64,000 nucleotides of DNA from NCBI RefSeq assembly GCF_035046505.1, contig NC_089823.1:227996604-228060603 (forward strand), given 5' to 3'. A program made the translations under genes and the position numbers. The stretch is from Tiliqua scincoides (lineage: Eukaryota > Chordata > Lepidosauria > Squamata > Scincidae). Shown in pieces: positions 1 to 11,019 of the stretch (position 1 is its first letter; each line of letters begins with the position of its first letter). Under the pieces are notes generated by a model that worked only from the letters and a program-made list of their open reading frames with translations, was not told the origin of the DNA and did no database searches.

Positions 1-75
1 GGTTCCGCCTTGGGTGCCCTTCGGGGAGAAAGGCGGATTACAAATCAAATCAAATCAATCAATCAATAAATAAAT
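1..75 (+). repeat. LINE/SINE 3' end with AATC/AATA tail
   Basis: The first bases read as the 3' end of a lizard LINE or SINE: a GAGAAAGGCGG motif, then ACAAATCAAATC and AATC/AATA repeats. L2-type 3' ends in reptiles look like this, but the piece is cut by the window edge and too short to classify firmly. It abuts a MITE directly. Confidence 0.4.
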
Positions 76-241
76 ACTGTCCAATTTTCCAGCAGTGGTG
101 CAGCCATATCAACAAGGTATGTGCTGCATCCTGCAGTGGGTGAACACAGAGGCCTCCTTTACGTAAGGGAACATTTGTTCCCTTCCCTCAGGGCTGCATT
201 GTGGTTGCACCAACATTGGAAAGTTGGATAGGATTGGGCCC
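76..241. mobile_element. Palindromic GGGCCCAATCC MITE, copy 1
   Basis: Non-coding and roughly palindromic. The left end has CCAATTTTCCAGC and the right end GGATTGGGCCC; the middle carries the mirrored pair AAGGGAACATTTGTTCCCTT. The same layout recurs at 2229, 35813, 36820, 42010 and 58321. The copy at 58321 is flanked by TAA on both sides, which suggests a PIF/Harbinger-type MITE. The left end here merges with the preceding LINE tail. Confidence 0.6.
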
Positions 242-1190
242 TCAGAGGATACCTCACAAGCTGCACTGGCCTCACTGCATTGGTGTGGGAAATTTCCGTA
301 GGATTGAGCTGTTAATTCCATCCCTAATTTTTATCAAATGAAAGGACCTTCTGGAAACTGCCACAATCAAATGAGTGTCATCGCTCTAAAGATTGCCATA
401 TAGCTTGTTGTTTTTCTATCTGTATTGGATAAGATGATCACCCAAGAGTAATGAACACATCGGTTAAGTAATCCATATGCCACATTGTAAATGTTGCTTC
501 CAAGAACAAAACCAAACCACAGCATCAGCTTTTTAATTTCACACAACTGATAGGGGCATGTGCATTTGGATATGATACCTTATATTTCTTGCAAGAGAGG
601 GTGCCTGGGCTTGTGTTTGGTAGTAATTGGGTGTCTGGAGGCCTTGGATTCATTGCAGTAGGACAGATGATAGAAAGCTCTGTCAGTCTTTCATTGGGTG
701 TACTAGAAAGCATAACACCACAACTCTGCTGCCTGGGGATAGGGAAAGCATTTGAGAATTCAGAGCTCTGCCTTTGTTTCCTACAAGACCGGTTTACAAC
801 CCAAGGTGTCTCTTTTTATTTCAGCTGTAACCAATATACTATTTTTTTAAACTCAGGAATAAAACCTTGAGGGTGAAGTCTGTCTGGATGAAAAACTATT
901 TGTTGTTGTTGTGGTAGTTGTTGTGGCAGAAGCATCCAATGCACCAAACTGGATCACATGCTCATTTTAAATAAACCTGAAGCATCACAAGGCCAAAGAA
1001 AGCATAGAAAAATTACAAAGCTGGCTTTCTTTCTTCTTGTTGTTTCATACCAGCTTTATTATTCTGTCTGCAAAATGAAATCAAAAGGAGAGCATATGGC
1101 GACATCTAGATTAAAATTGCAATGATTCAGTGAAGAATGGCATGGTCCCTGTGCAAGGGTGACATGCAGGTTTATGAAATGTTCCTGGTT
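242..1190. other. No gene seen
   Basis: Mostly unique-looking DNA with a short TTG/GTTGTGG run near 900. Open frames here are short, without recognisable domains or splice context. I see no gene, RNA or classifiable repeat. Confidence 0.5.
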
Positions 1191-1195
1191 ATATA

Positions 1196-1378
1196 GGGGA
1201 GTGCTCAGTGGTGGAGCACATGCTTTGTATGTGGAAGGTCCCAGCTTCATCTCCAAGTAGGGCCAAGGAAAATTTCCTATCAGAGAGTCTGGAGAGCCAC
1301 TGCTGATCTGTGTGGATAAGACTGACTTAAACCAATGGTCTGAGACAGTGAAAGGCCACTTGTTATGTTCCTAGAACC
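1196..1378 (+). mobile_element. tRNA-derived SINE (lizard type)
   Basis: The head reads GTGCTCAGTGGTGGAGCACA followed by GCTTTGTATG and GAAGGTCCCAGCTTCATCTC, matching the tRNA-like A/B-box head of a common lizard SINE. The body has TGGAGAGCCACTGCTGATCT and ACCAATGGTCTGA, typical of the same family. It is diverged and lacks a clean tail. A related copy lies at 35459-35640. Confidence 0.65.
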
Positions 1379-1379
1379 T

Positions 1380-2228
1380 AAAGAAGACACAGAAATGTGG
1401 GAGAGTGTCCCATTTTGAAAGGGAAAGGAGGGACGGTCCCTGGGATATTTTCCAATTCTGGATCTTCCTTACTAGGATACAAGAGGAAATTCTAATCTAT
1501 AACTTTTTTGTCCAAGAGCAGATGGGCCCTGTGGGGAAAGACAACCAAACCTGCAGGAGGGTTGTGAAGAGAGGCTGTGTGGGCAACTGTCTTTCAGGGG
1601 GGTGGCCTGCTAGAGGTGGGGTGCCCAATTCAATGCTTCCCAGTGCCCACGGCACCAAAATGGTGACTGCTGCGGGGCTGGGAAACAGTGCCAGGTCTCC
1701 TTGAGGAAAGGGAGCTTATGCTCCCTTACTCTGTGTAAGACTCAGGCGGCCCCAATTGGTCTCCTCGGATCTTTGCCTGCTACTGAGCCGGTGCAGAATC
1801 AAGGAGACCTGTGTCCGGTCTCCTGGGCCAGGAGGGGGTTCAGGATACAACGGCAGAGGCTGCTGTCGTCTCTACCCCCTCCCATCCTGTTCCCACCCCT
1901 GCCCCGCCTTCCCCTGTCCTTCCCCCACCCCAGGACACCTCCCACACCTCCACTATCTGTTCCACTGCCTGGCACTCGCCTGGTTCAACCAGCTTCTGCC
2001 TGATCCAGCATGGAGTTGCACTGAGTCGGCACTGGCCGGGCAGGAAGTGTTTCAGGCCTAATCCGGTGATCGTACCTGTGTTCCACCTGCTTGCAGCCAT
2101 GTAAGCAAATGGAACGTAGGTGCAACCACTGGGTTAGGCTGTGGCCATTTTTGGAAGACAGTGTTGGGGCGGTCCTGCCTCACCTGCCACTCCCACACTG
2201 CTTGTCCCTGTTGCACTGTTAACGTCTA
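1380..2228. other. GC-rich unassigned stretch
   Basis: GC-rich, C-run-rich DNA around 1700-2100 opens several overlapping frames on both strands. The translations are Pro/Ser/Leu-rich and low in complexity, so they are composition artefacts. No gene is supported. Confidence 0.45.
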
Positions 2229-2397
2229 GTTCTATCCAACTTTTCAGCGCTGATGCAGCTGTGCCGATGGGGTGAGCTACATCCTCTGATGGGAGGGCAG
2301 TCATGGAGGCCTCCTCAAGGTAAGGGAACATTTGTTCCCTTACTCAGAGCTGCATTGTGCCTGCATTGGTGCTGGAAAGTTGGATAGGGTTGGACCC
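2229..2397. mobile_element. Palindromic GGGCCCAATCC MITE, copy 2
   Basis: Left end TCTATCCAACTTTTCAGC, right end GCTGGAAAGTTGGATAGG, with the central GGGAACATTTGTTCCC mirror. Same family as the copy at 58321. The right edge runs into CCCTTAG, consistent with a TTA/TAA flank. Confidence 0.65.
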
Positions 2398-2399
2398 TT

Positions 2400-3800
2400 A
2401 GTCTAGTTAAAAGTGTTTGAAAGTGTTTTCCAGGTGTGCTAGAAAGGATTGGACTTCTGACAGTATACCATGTGCACGCTGTCTATGGTTACTGTTTGGA
2501 GACTTATGGTTGCGCCATCATGCACCATGCTACAAGTCCCTTATCTATTGTTGTGTGACAAATAATTCTGCAGCGCTTGTCAGTGGTGACAGTTGAGGAT
2601 TTTTGCTTAGATGCCTTGACAGTGCTTGTATTAAACAGCCAGAGCCCTACACTCCATTAAGTTTTTGTAAAATGAACTGTCTGCAACTTGCTGTTTCCCT
2701 GATAGTGGCAGTGATGGCAACGGCTGCAAGCTAATCCTCTCCAGTTGGTTGGGTTGGTTTAGTGAGAGCCTTCAGTTGTACGACAGGTAGCAGATCTCCT
2801 TCAGCATCTAGTGCAGTGACTTCAGGGCTAAATATTAACCATGATAGACAAGGAGCAATTTAATGCAGAACAAACTTTTTAAGAACAGCAGTGGACTCTA
2901 AACTGCAGCTAAGTAATATAAGCTGTTTTCTTAAATAGATAAGTGGCAGGGTTGTTTTTTTTTAAATTTACACTTCACTAAAAGAAATTTTCCAATGGAG
3001 ACTCTTTCTGAATATTGTGAATGGAAAGAATAGCATTTCACTTAAGCTTGTTTTATTTTTCAAGTCTACCACTTTGTGTCCCTCTATTTAAATATAGGAT
3101 GCACTGACAAAGCCTCCTAAAGGAGGAGATTTGGGCTTTCCATACAACACACTGTGTTAGCACTGTACACTCCTCACCTACAGTTTCTGAGTGGATTTTA
3201 GGAAGACATATCTCTTAGCAGAGTCAATTTGCGTAACTTTGAAATATCTCTGATTGACTCAGGGTGCAATCCAAAATGCGTCCCGGGCTGATGCAAGTCC
3301 CTTGCACTGGCCCAGGAGTGTTGCACTTTTGCGCCACTCCAGGGGAAGAAAGTCCAGCACACAGACGTGCACTGGCTTCCCTGCACGGACGCAAGTTCTG
3401 GGTGAGTTTGCATTGACAGTAGGTGAGTTTGTGTCGACCCGCGCAGGGGTCTGGGGGGAGTGTGAAGGGCAGGAGGAGATGAGAGGGAGGTGTTTTGGGG
3501 CAGGAGAGGGAGGGTGTTCCTGGGGGTGGGCATGTGGGGAGTAGGAGGCAGGCCCCGGATCTGGCAGTTATGCTGGATCCTAACCCTGTTCCCAAGCAGC
3601 CTGGGATAGTCCCGGGCTGTTCAGATTTGTACCACCTCCTGAGGTGGCGCAGATCCGAGTAGCCCCATTGGGACTGCAGTGGCTCTCCCCTGGGTAAAGG
3701 GAAAGTTTCTCCTTGCCCCTGATGGAGCCTCTCATTGCCTGAAACTTGCGCTAGGTACAGTGCAGGCCCGTTGGTCTGCCTGTTCCAGCACAAGTTAAGA
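2400..3800. other. No gene; possible degenerate palindromic repeat near 3250-3800
   Basis: The 2400-3240 part looks unique. From about 3255 to 3800 the sequence is GC-rich and resembles a longer relative of the palindromic MITEs. A 189-codon open frame on the minus strand (3224-3793) is Pro/Ser/Gly-rich with no domain, and I treat it as non-coding. Confidence 0.35.
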
Positions 3801-3807
3801 TTGGGCT

Positions 3808-3905
3808 ATTAGGCTACAATCCTGTGCATTCTTTCCTGGGAGTAAGCTTCATTGTACACAGTAGTGCTTACTTCTGAATAGACATGCATAGGATTTTAGC
3901 GCTAG
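3808..3905. repeat. Palindromic dispersed repeat, about 95 bp
   Basis: Starts GGCTACAATCCTGTGCATT and ends GACATGCATAGGATTTTAGC. Between them lie the mirrored cores GGGAGTAAGCTTCATT and GTGCTTACTTCTGA. Related pieces occur at 7196, 18136, 22925, 24311 and 31090, and inside hAT copies at 11905 and 58265. It looks like an old MITE, but its class is not clear. Confidence 0.55.
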
Positions 3906-4198
3906 TGATAGATGTAGTATTAAGATCTACAAAAATGTATGCTAATTTAATATCTTTTAAAAATTTGGAAGGATTTGAGATTGAAGTTAAATTCATTGCC
4001 ATTATTGGAAGTTTTGTAAATGGGAGACTTTAATGAAGATGGAATAGTAGAGAACTTTGAAAGTTGGTTAGTATGTCCAGTGAGTTCATTAATATATGGA
4101 AGGATGGTTGATCTATACAGTATCAACATTCACCAGTGGGTACATAAGATCATTCTTAGAGAATCCCACCATTCCATTTTTTTTTTATATGTTAAGGC

Positions 4199-4259
4199 AG
4201 TGTTTCCCAAAATTTTTAAAACTGGCACCCACTTTTAAAAACAGCAATCTATTGCAACT
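4199..4259. mobile_element. hAT left-end fragment
   Basis: CAGTGTTTCCCAAAATTTTT is a typical hAT terminal sequence. The rest is cut off by the next hAT copy, whose target duplication begins at 4260. Confidence 0.4.
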
Positions 4260-4400
4260 CACTAGACCAGGGGTACTCAAAGTTTTTGGCAGGAGGGCCA
4301 CAACATCTCTTTGACACTGTGTCAAATTTACATTTCAAATTGGAATAAATTTACATAAATGAATATATTAGAGAGGGAAAATGAACGAATGGATTCAATC

Positions 4401-4655
4401 CAGTTTATGATCCCATTCACCCTAATAAGGGGGGATCTTCATGCCAGTTTAAGATCCCATTCACCCTAATAAGGGGGGGAGATCTCCGTGCCAGTTTATG
4501 ATCCCATTCACCCTAATAAGGGGGGAGATCTCCGTGCCAGTTTATGATCCCATTCACCCTAATAAGGGGGGGAGATCTTCGTGCCAGTTTATGATCCCAT
4601 TCACCCTAATAAGGGGGGATCTTCATGCCAGTTTATGATCCCATTCACACACACA
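4401..4655 (+). repeat. Minisatellite, 44-47-bp units, inside a hAT
   Basis: Five full units plus a part unit start at 4401, 4445, 4492, 4538, 4585 and 4629. Each has CAGTTTATGATCCCATTCAC, then CCTAATAAGG and a G run. Unit length varies with the G run. The last unit dissolves into a CA repeat. Confidence 0.9.
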
Positions 4656-5198
4656 CAAATGGAGGGGGGATCTTCCACACTTTCACACACATACACCTGC
4701 CTGCTTGCCTGCCCCCTCGCCCTCCCTCCTTACCTCCCTCGTTTGCTTGGACTGCCTGCCTGCTCACCTAGTTGCATGCCCACCTGCCTGCCTGGCCACC
4801 TAACCGCCCTTCCTCACTAGCTAGGGCGGCATGTGCTGCTGCTGCCTGCCTCGTTGGCCAGTCAGCCAACCAGCCCTCCTTCCCTCGGAGACATGTGCTG
4901 CTGGGCTGCCCTCCCTGGCGCAGGATATCTCTCTGTGTGTGTCTCTCTCTCCCTCTCCTGCACTCCCCTGGCTCAGGTTGCGGGAGGGGAGGGGAGCTGA
5001 GCTCAGCCAAGTGCAGCCCAGCCCATGGAAAGGGCAAGGCAGGGAGAGACCTCCCGCAGGGGATCTCTCTCTCTCCTGCACTCCCCTGGCTCAGGTGGCA
5101 GGAGGGGAGCAGAGCCCAGCTGAGCGGAGTCCAGCCCAGCCCAGCCCAGCCCATGGGAAGGGCAAGGCAGGAAGACACCATCCGGCAAGCACATAGGG

Positions 5199-5246
5199 TC
5201 TTTTATAGTGGGAAGTATCTCACGTTACCTTCCCACTATAAAAGGC
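5199..5246. repeat. Hairpin in hAT interior
   Basis: CTTTTATAGTGGGAAG pairs with CTTCCCACTATAAAAG across a loop of about 13-15 nt. It is a near-perfect short stem inside the 4268-5417 element and could be the fossil end of another MITE. Confidence 0.75.
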
Positions 5247-5425
5247 CCTGAACTCAGCGGCAGCGAGGGAAAGCAAGGTGCGGAGCTCCCGTGGCGGGCC
5301 AGCGCGGGCTGGGGTGAGGGCCAAGTGCCCATTGGAGATGGGGGGACCCATTGGGGGCCGGGTGGGGACCCACAGTGGGCCACAAGTGGCCCGTGGGCTG
5401 GGGTTTGGGCACCCCTGCACTAGAC

Positions 5426-6690
5426 AAAAGAAAGATATCTAGATAGAAATATTTCAATCATTAATAATCATTTATAAATAATTACTAATAATTGGGGTCC
5501 TGTGCTTCTGAGTCTACTAGAGTCTTTACATATAGTATGTATGCAGAGATTTGCTAGACTATTCCCCAAACCTTTACAATCACTCCAGGGTACCCAGAAG
5601 TCTGAACTGGAGGGCAAGATGTTCAGTTAGGTACTTCCAGGCCAGACAAAAGGCAGAAACTGGGTTCACACATGATCTACGACATGCAAATTACTAGCAA
5701 AATGTAAAACTGGAAAATGTGCCATTTTAGTTGGAGGATATGGAACTGTGAAGTTTGGTGATCGCCTGTGTGCTTCCGTTGCTGCCCGGAATGGCTTTGG
5801 TGGTGAGTGGGTGAGGCCACTGGATGGTGGTGAGTGGGTGGCATCACTGGAGAAACATATCTTACTGAAAATGGATAGGGGTAATGTAACTAGAACAGAT
5901 TATATGATTTCTTCTAGAAATATAGTATATCATCCAGTGTCAAGGAGGTACATCATGAGAGGCGCAATCCTGGCAATATGGTTTTAATCTCAGCCCTCAT
6001 TACAACTGGCAATAATAATGACAGAACCTGGTACTGAGCCCTGGCTCAGAAAAACCCCATTGCTTGGATAGTACAGCGCTATCTAAAAAGTGTGACACTA
6101 ATATATGCTTTTGTGACACTAACACTGCTTTTTTTTCCCCTCTGGAGTATCAATCTGCACCAAAAAGAGAGAAAAAAATGGAAAAAGAAAAAGAAAGCAG
6201 AGCGAGGTAAATATAGTTACCTCTTGAGATGCTCTTGTGATTCCCATTAATGCTAATATATGAGTTATAGAAGTGACCCAAGGGATTATTTAGTATTCAG
6301 TCACTTTCCTTGGTAGTAACTGGGTGTTTCTGAAATTAGGGTACAAGAGTTATGCAGCATAAGAGCTTGACTAGCAAGGCACAGCAGGGGAAGTTGGAAC
6401 TGGGCTAGAAGCCTTAACTCCGCAGTTCTTTACAGCTGTGGGGTTTATCTCTCCTTTCCTTAGCTACACTGCAACACCTGTAGTGGAAGGAAGGAAATTT
6501 TCCATGCAGGATGCTGTCAAGACACCTTCAGACACATTTCCTTTCAGTGAAAATGGAATTTAGTGTGAATTGGGTCAGTGTGGGTGGGTGTGTGTTGCTT
6601 GAGCAAAATATCTGAGGAATTTGCAGTTTCAATCAGATTGCCGTCCTATGCGCACTTTCCAGGGAGTATGCGCCACTGAATTCAATGAGA
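5426..6690. other. No gene seen
   Basis: Unique-looking, moderately AT-rich DNA with one A-rich patch near 6165-6205. Short frames only. I recognise no gene or repeat family apart from a half copy of the palindromic 95-bp repeat around 6635-6700. Confidence 0.45.
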
Positions 6691-6696
6691 TTTACA

Positions 6697-6888
6697 GCCC
6701 AGTCCTATCCTTCCCCCATCTGCTGATGCATTGGTGCTGAAATGGTGACCATTGCATCCTCTGATGGGGAGGGAGTTGCAGAAGTCTCCTCTAGATAATG
6801 GAACAAACATTCTCTTACCTGGCAGTAAGCCTATGGAGTGCAGGGGAGGGTACGAGCTACACTAGCTAAATAGCTGCAGGATCGGGTC
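6697..6888. mobile_element. Degenerate GGGCCCAATCC-type MITE
   Basis: Starts CCCAGTCCTATCC, contains GCATTGGTGCTGAAATGG and GATGGGGAGGGAGTTGCAG, and ends GCAGGATCGGGTC. The order matches the MITE at 58321 but divergence is high. Confidence 0.35.
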
Positions 6889-7315
6889 TAGGAAGGGGGA
6901 TAGAATTCAGTGGCCACAGTCTCCAAACCAATCCCCTTCCCAGACCCAATCCATACATCCATGGCCCCCTCTCTGCCCCATTTCGCCCCACTCTACCCCT
7001 TCCCACCTCCCTTGCTGACTTACCTACTCAAGCGTGCAGTAGGAGATGTGATGGTGCAGGAAGGAAGGCACAGACTTTCCCACTGGCACTCCAGGCAGTG
7101 TGCTAAGTAGCGCACTGTCATAGCACCTTTTACGACTGGCTCTGATTGGTTCATGGCAGTCATGAAGCAGGCAACAGCCAGTAAGTATATGGGCCCTTAC
7201 TTCTGAGTAAACATGCATAGGATTGTGGTTTTTGGTGAGGCAAAACCCAATGAAACTTGCAGAGTACTTAGAGACAAATGTTCTAATACTCATATGGCTA
7301 GAATAACCTCTAGTA

Positions 7316-7521
7316 CAGCAATTTTCAACCTTTTTTTTGTCTCACGGCGCATTGACAAGGCATTAAGGCACACCGTCAAGGCTCACCACCAGTTTTTTTG
7401 ACAATTGACAAAGCACACCACACTGCTGGTGAGGGTCTCACGTCCTCCAATGGCTCTACGAATAAATGACTCTCCCCCAAACTCTTGGCACACCTGTGGG
7501 CACAGTGGTTGAAAATCACTG
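7316..7521. mobile_element. Short non-autonomous hAT, exact 8-bp TSD
   Basis: Ends CAGCAATTTTCAACC and GGTTGAAAATCACTG. CTCTAGTA flanks both sides (7308-7315, 7522-7529). About 206 bp, no coding capacity. A sister copy with its own target duplication lies at 62731-62959. Confidence 0.9.
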
Positions 7522-7544
7522 CTCTAGTACTTATACATTTAGAA

Positions 7545-8027
7545 CAGTGGTTCTCAAACTGGGTCATGACCCACCAGCTGGAGAACCACTGCCCCTTTCT
7601 CTTAAAGGGGCGGTGATGGGGAAAGCCGTGATCCCCAAGATTTCGCCACCACGGGGAAAGAGGAGGCTTTTAAAAATGTAATTTACTTTCTGCCGACGTG
7701 CGGGTGGTTTAGGAAGCCCCATGGAGTCCTCTCAAGGGCTCCCCGTGGCTTGTAGAATGTAAAAAAGTGATCACAACTCACTTCCAGGTTGCAATCGTGA
7801 AACCGGAAGTGGGTCACTTTTCTTACTCTCAACAAACCTCTGGGAGCCCTCGAGAGGGCTCTCCGGGGCTCCCCGCACTCACAGACTCCGGAGCTGGTAA
7901 ATTACATTTAAAAGACCCCACGTCCCCCGCAGCGGCGCGTCCCTGTGGATCATGCAACTGATGTCCACTGTCTCCCTACAAAGACTTAAACTGGTCCTTG
8001 AACGCCCAGAGAGTTTGAGAACCAGTG
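7545..8027. mobile_element. Non-autonomous hAT
   Basis: Ends CAGTGGTTCTCAAACTG and GAGTTTGAGAACCAGTG form a long inverted repeat. The flanks ATTTAGAA and GTCTAGAA match at 6 of 8 positions, consistent with an old target duplication. The interior is GC-rich and partly self-complementary (GGGGCTCCCCG motifs). It lies only 23 bp from the previous hAT. Confidence 0.8.
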
Positions 8028-8689
8028 GTCTAGAAGAACCTTTGAAAGTACTGCAGAACACTCATCTGACTGTATCAATGGTTGATAGTAGTGGTAGAAC
8101 TTCCCCATATTGCAGACCCCCCCCCCCATTTCTGGGTCTTCATCTCATCTTATCCCCAGGGAATCTTGACAGGACATTGATCGATTGGGAACTCAAAAGT
8201 TTCTGGGAATTTTTTTTTTAACCCATGGCTGCTTATAGTAACATTTCCTTCAAAGGACTTCTTCCCTTGAAGGAAGAGTTTGATGAAACTTCAGGGTGTC
8301 AGGACTTTTGTCATTGACCAGTTTCCATGGAAACATGCTACTGATAGCCGGACCAGCTGAGACAGAACTTTGTTTTCTAAAAATAATCTCGTTAATTCTG
8401 TAGAGTCTCCTCAAAACTCAGTATTGGATTCTAAAGCCTGTGGTATTTTTTGTCTCTTAATCTCTGTTCAGGTTAAAAACAAAGAAACTAGCAGTTAGGG
8501 TGATATGTTAATTTTTTAAACATCAGGATTTTGTATTTTGCTTTCTCAAATAATCTTTATGTAATATTATTTTGGTTATTCAACGTGCTCAACAGGCAAA
8601 AAGCTGTTTGGCCAGAGTTTTGATTGACATTTCACTTGATCTAATATTTAGATGCGGCAGGTTAGAAATCCATTTGGATTAAGCATGAA

Positions 8690-8860
8690 AGAATAAGGAG
8701 AATATTCTTATAATATGATAATTTAATAACTATAATATATTTTATTATATAATAATAGTAAATAATATATAACTATAGTTTAATAAACTATAATAATAGT
8801 TAATAATAACTATAATATTATAGTTTAATAACTATAATATGATAGTTTACAATTTGTTGC
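8690..8860. repeat. AT-rich TAATA/TATAATA simple repeat
   Basis: Dense runs of ATAATA, AACTATAATA and TTTAATAACTATAAT with almost no G or C. Irregular AT microsatellite; no function inferred. Confidence 0.85.
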
Positions 8861-9049
8861 CTGCTATTTTTAAAAAAATGGGTACAGTAGAGGCAGCTGC
8901 CAGCATTTTCCTCCAGTGTGAAAATGTCTTGGTCTAGTCTCAAGTAATTTCAGGGTGGTTCTGGGAGTGACAACATATCAAATTACCTTGTACAGACTCA
9001 GGTCTACCTAGTCAACATTGTCTGGCACTAGCTCTCAGCAGCCCATCCT

Positions 9050-9245
9050 ACCTAAATTCCCGTGTGGCAGTGCAGAGGTGCTGTTATAGCTTCCGCCACG
9101 GTATAGTGGAGAATTTTTGGCAGCAGGACATCTCTCGAGGTAAGGGAACACTTGTCCCCTTGCCCCGGGGAAAACCCCAGCAGCTGCTATGGGGCAACTC
9201 GTACCAGAGCTAGCTTTGTCGCTGGTGCAAGTCTGCGGTGCTCTG
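9050..9245. mobile_element. Variant palindromic MITE (CCCGTGTGG subfamily)
   Basis: Starts CATCCTACCTAAATTCCCG, contains AGGTAAGGGAACACTTGT and GCTATGGGGCAAC. The copy at 23853-24020 has the same order of blocks. It shares the central mirror with the GGGCCCAATCC family but has different arms. Confidence 0.5.
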
Positions 9246-9539
9246 TGATGGTACATCAGGTCAGTGAAGGAGTTCTGGATTCGGCATGTGCTGCCACCAC
9301 CAATCCCATCCCACCTGATCTGCCCTCCTCCCCACCCCTGTCAGCACCCGCCCACTCTGTCACATCCCATCCATGGGTTCGCCTGTGTACTGGAGGCCGC
9401 TCAGGCTTCCCCATCAGGTCTGCTGTGTGCATCGGCAGAGGCTGTTTTACAACAGTTGTAAAGTAGCCTCCATGGGGCACCACTAGTTACACCAGTGGGG
9501 AAAGGGGTTAAGATTGGGCTGTAGGTTATCAGGCAGAAG

Positions 9540-9632
9540 TGTTTCCCAGCCCTTACGTGGAGATACCATGGATCGAACCTGGGACTTTCCACTTGTAATA
9601 TAGGTGCTCTGCGATTGATCATGTGGGGTCAC
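9540..9632 (-). mobile_element. tRNA-derived SINE head
   Basis: On the minus strand a GGTTCGATCC B box is preceded by GTGGAAAGTCCCA and followed by ATGGTATCTCCACG. This is the same head-to-body layout as the SINEs at 1196 and 35459. Not a tRNA gene: the acceptor stem does not pair. Confidence 0.55.
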
Positions 9633-9649
9633 TCCAAGAAATTTCTGGA

Positions 9650-9912
9650 CAAGAGACACCATCTTATCTGTCATTTATTGCAGTAATTCAAGCCCAGGTC
9701 ATATTTAGAATAGATTCCTGTAATATACTCTGTGTGAAGCTGCTGTTGAAAAGTATTTGGAAACCTCAGTTGGTACAGAATGTGGCTGCCATGTTATGAA
9801 CTAGAACTGGCCATCCAGAGTACATTACCCCAATTTTGCATCACTGGCAAGGAATCTTATTAATTTTCCAGACAATTCAAAGTGCTTGTGTTGACTTTTA
9901 AAACCTTTGCTG
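9650..9912 (+). mobile_element. L2-like LINE, upstream part
   Basis: The nucleotide run TTGGTACAGAATGTGGCTGCC followed by CAAAGTGCTTGTGTTGAC matches the end of the reverse transcriptase region of reptilian L2 LINEs (the LVQNAAAR and FKVLVLTFKAL blocks). It is badly decayed. The copy is split by hAT 9921-10583 and resumes at 10592. Confidence 0.55.
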
Positions 9913-9920
9913 CTCTAGAC

Positions 9921-10583
9921 CAGCAATTTTCAAGCTATGTGCTGCGGTGCATTTATGTGCTGTGAAAGGTCCACAGGTGTGCTGCACAGGTTTGGAGCAC
10001 AGTGGTTGAAAATAGCTGGGTTCTGCAGCTGTGTTTCTAGGGCCACTGTCTGTAGTGTCTCTATGCAGCTGGTAGATGAACAGACATTACTACAGACAGT
10101 GGCCCTAGAAACAGAGCCGCAGTACCTGTAAGAGTCTCCTGGAAGTCACATTACAATAGGCCAGGGGTCCCCAAACTCCAGCCCAGGGGCCAGATGCAGC
10201 CTGCAGTGAGACTCTATCCAGCCCACAGCCAGCCTCTGATTCTGAGAGCCTCTGCCACAGTTGACCAAACACAACCAGAGTTGTGCTTGTGGGGTGGGGA
10301 AATGGGGGTCCATTTAAGTGTATGCTTTATTTCTTGGCTGTGTCTGTGCTTGGAGAAGTCCTGGACATTTGAGGCCATTCATTTATTCATTCATCTAAAT
10401 TCCATCTCTAATGTATTTATTTAAATTTTATATTTAATTTCTTTTTCCGGCCCTCGACACTGTGGCAGATATCTGATGCGGCCCTTCGGCCGAAAAGTTT
10501 AGAGACCCCTGCAATAGGCAAAGACCATAGAGAAGACCATAGAGGTCAGTGTTCCATGAGAAGAAAATCAGTGAAAATTGCTG
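9921..10583. mobile_element. Non-autonomous hAT inserted in the L2-like LINE
   Basis: Ends CAGCAATTTTCAAGC and CAGTGAAAATTGCTG. Flanks CTCTAGAC and GTCTAGAT match at 6 of 8. The interior contains an inverted repeat at 10021-10128 built on GGCCACTGTCTGTAGT. A second hAT (10162-10511) is nested within it, making three layers: LINE, hAT, hAT. Confidence 0.75.
10162..10511. mobile_element. Nested non-autonomous hAT, exact 8-bp TSD
   Basis: Ends CAGGGGTCCCCAAACTCC and GTTTAGAGACCCCTG, with CAATAGGC on both sides (10154-10161, 10512-10519). Internal TTCATTTATTCATTCATC and GGCCCTTCGGCC mark its family. The copy at 17464-17782 is the same family in the opposite orientation. Confidence 0.9.
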
Positions 10584-10591
10584 GTCTAGAT

Positions 10592-11010
10592 GCTAGATAT
10601 TTGAAAGGCATCCAGCTCCCATACGGGCTTACCCACACATTGAGGCCCTATTTGGCGTTCCGACTCCAGCTGAAAAACAATGGGTAACAACACAGAACCA
10701 GGCCTTCTCAGTTGTGCCACCAACACTGTTGAACTTCTTTCCTAAGATTTTGCACCTCCATTTTTTCCTATTCTCTTTCAGGCAGGTGTGTTGGCAGGTG
10801 TGTTGCTTTTAGGCTTGTATGCTGGTCCTGGTGTCGATTCATATTCATTGCTGTTAATGATTTTTTGCTGTTTTGATGGCTCCTGTAGGGTTTTTAAAAA
10901 ACTTGCTGTGGATGTGGTGTGTGTTTTGTTTTTTGCATTTGAATTTTAATGATTGGTATCCCCTTATAGGGGAGATATAGGAGATATAGGGGAGGACATC
11001 AATGCTTAAA
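10592..11010 (+). mobile_element. L2-like LINE, downstream part
   Basis: Continues the LINE after the hAT. GCCTTCTCAGTTGTGCCACC is the decayed trace of the FSVVAPTLWN-type C-terminal block of L2 reverse transcriptases, followed by an AT-rich 3' region. No open frame remains. Confidence 0.5.
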
Positions 11011-11019
11011 TACATAAAT

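Larger units (their letters stand above)
4268..5417. mobile_element. Non-autonomous hAT, long copy, exact 8-bp TSD
   Basis: The ends are CAGGGGTACTCAAAG and GTTTGGGCACCCCTG, an imperfect terminal inverted repeat. Both sides carry CACTAGAC (4260-4267 and 5418-5425), an exact 8-bp target duplication with TA in the middle. No transposase is present. Inside are a 44-47-bp minisatellite (4401-4655), CT-rich low-complexity DNA, a partly duplicated block (4920-5170) and a sharp hairpin (5199-5246). At 1150 bp it is the longest copy of its kind here. Confidence 0.85.

Noticed and set aside
3224-3793. 189-codon minus-strand open frame
   Set aside because: Pro/Ser/Gly-rich, overlaps other frames on both strands in GC-rich MITE-like DNA, no domain.
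4768-5251. Several overlapping frames of 80-160 codons
   Set aside because: They arise from CT-rich low-complexity DNA inside the non-autonomous hAT 4268-5417.
9540-9632. tRNA gene (also 13617-13692)
   Set aside because: B box is good but acceptor and other stems do not pair; SINE heads explain them.
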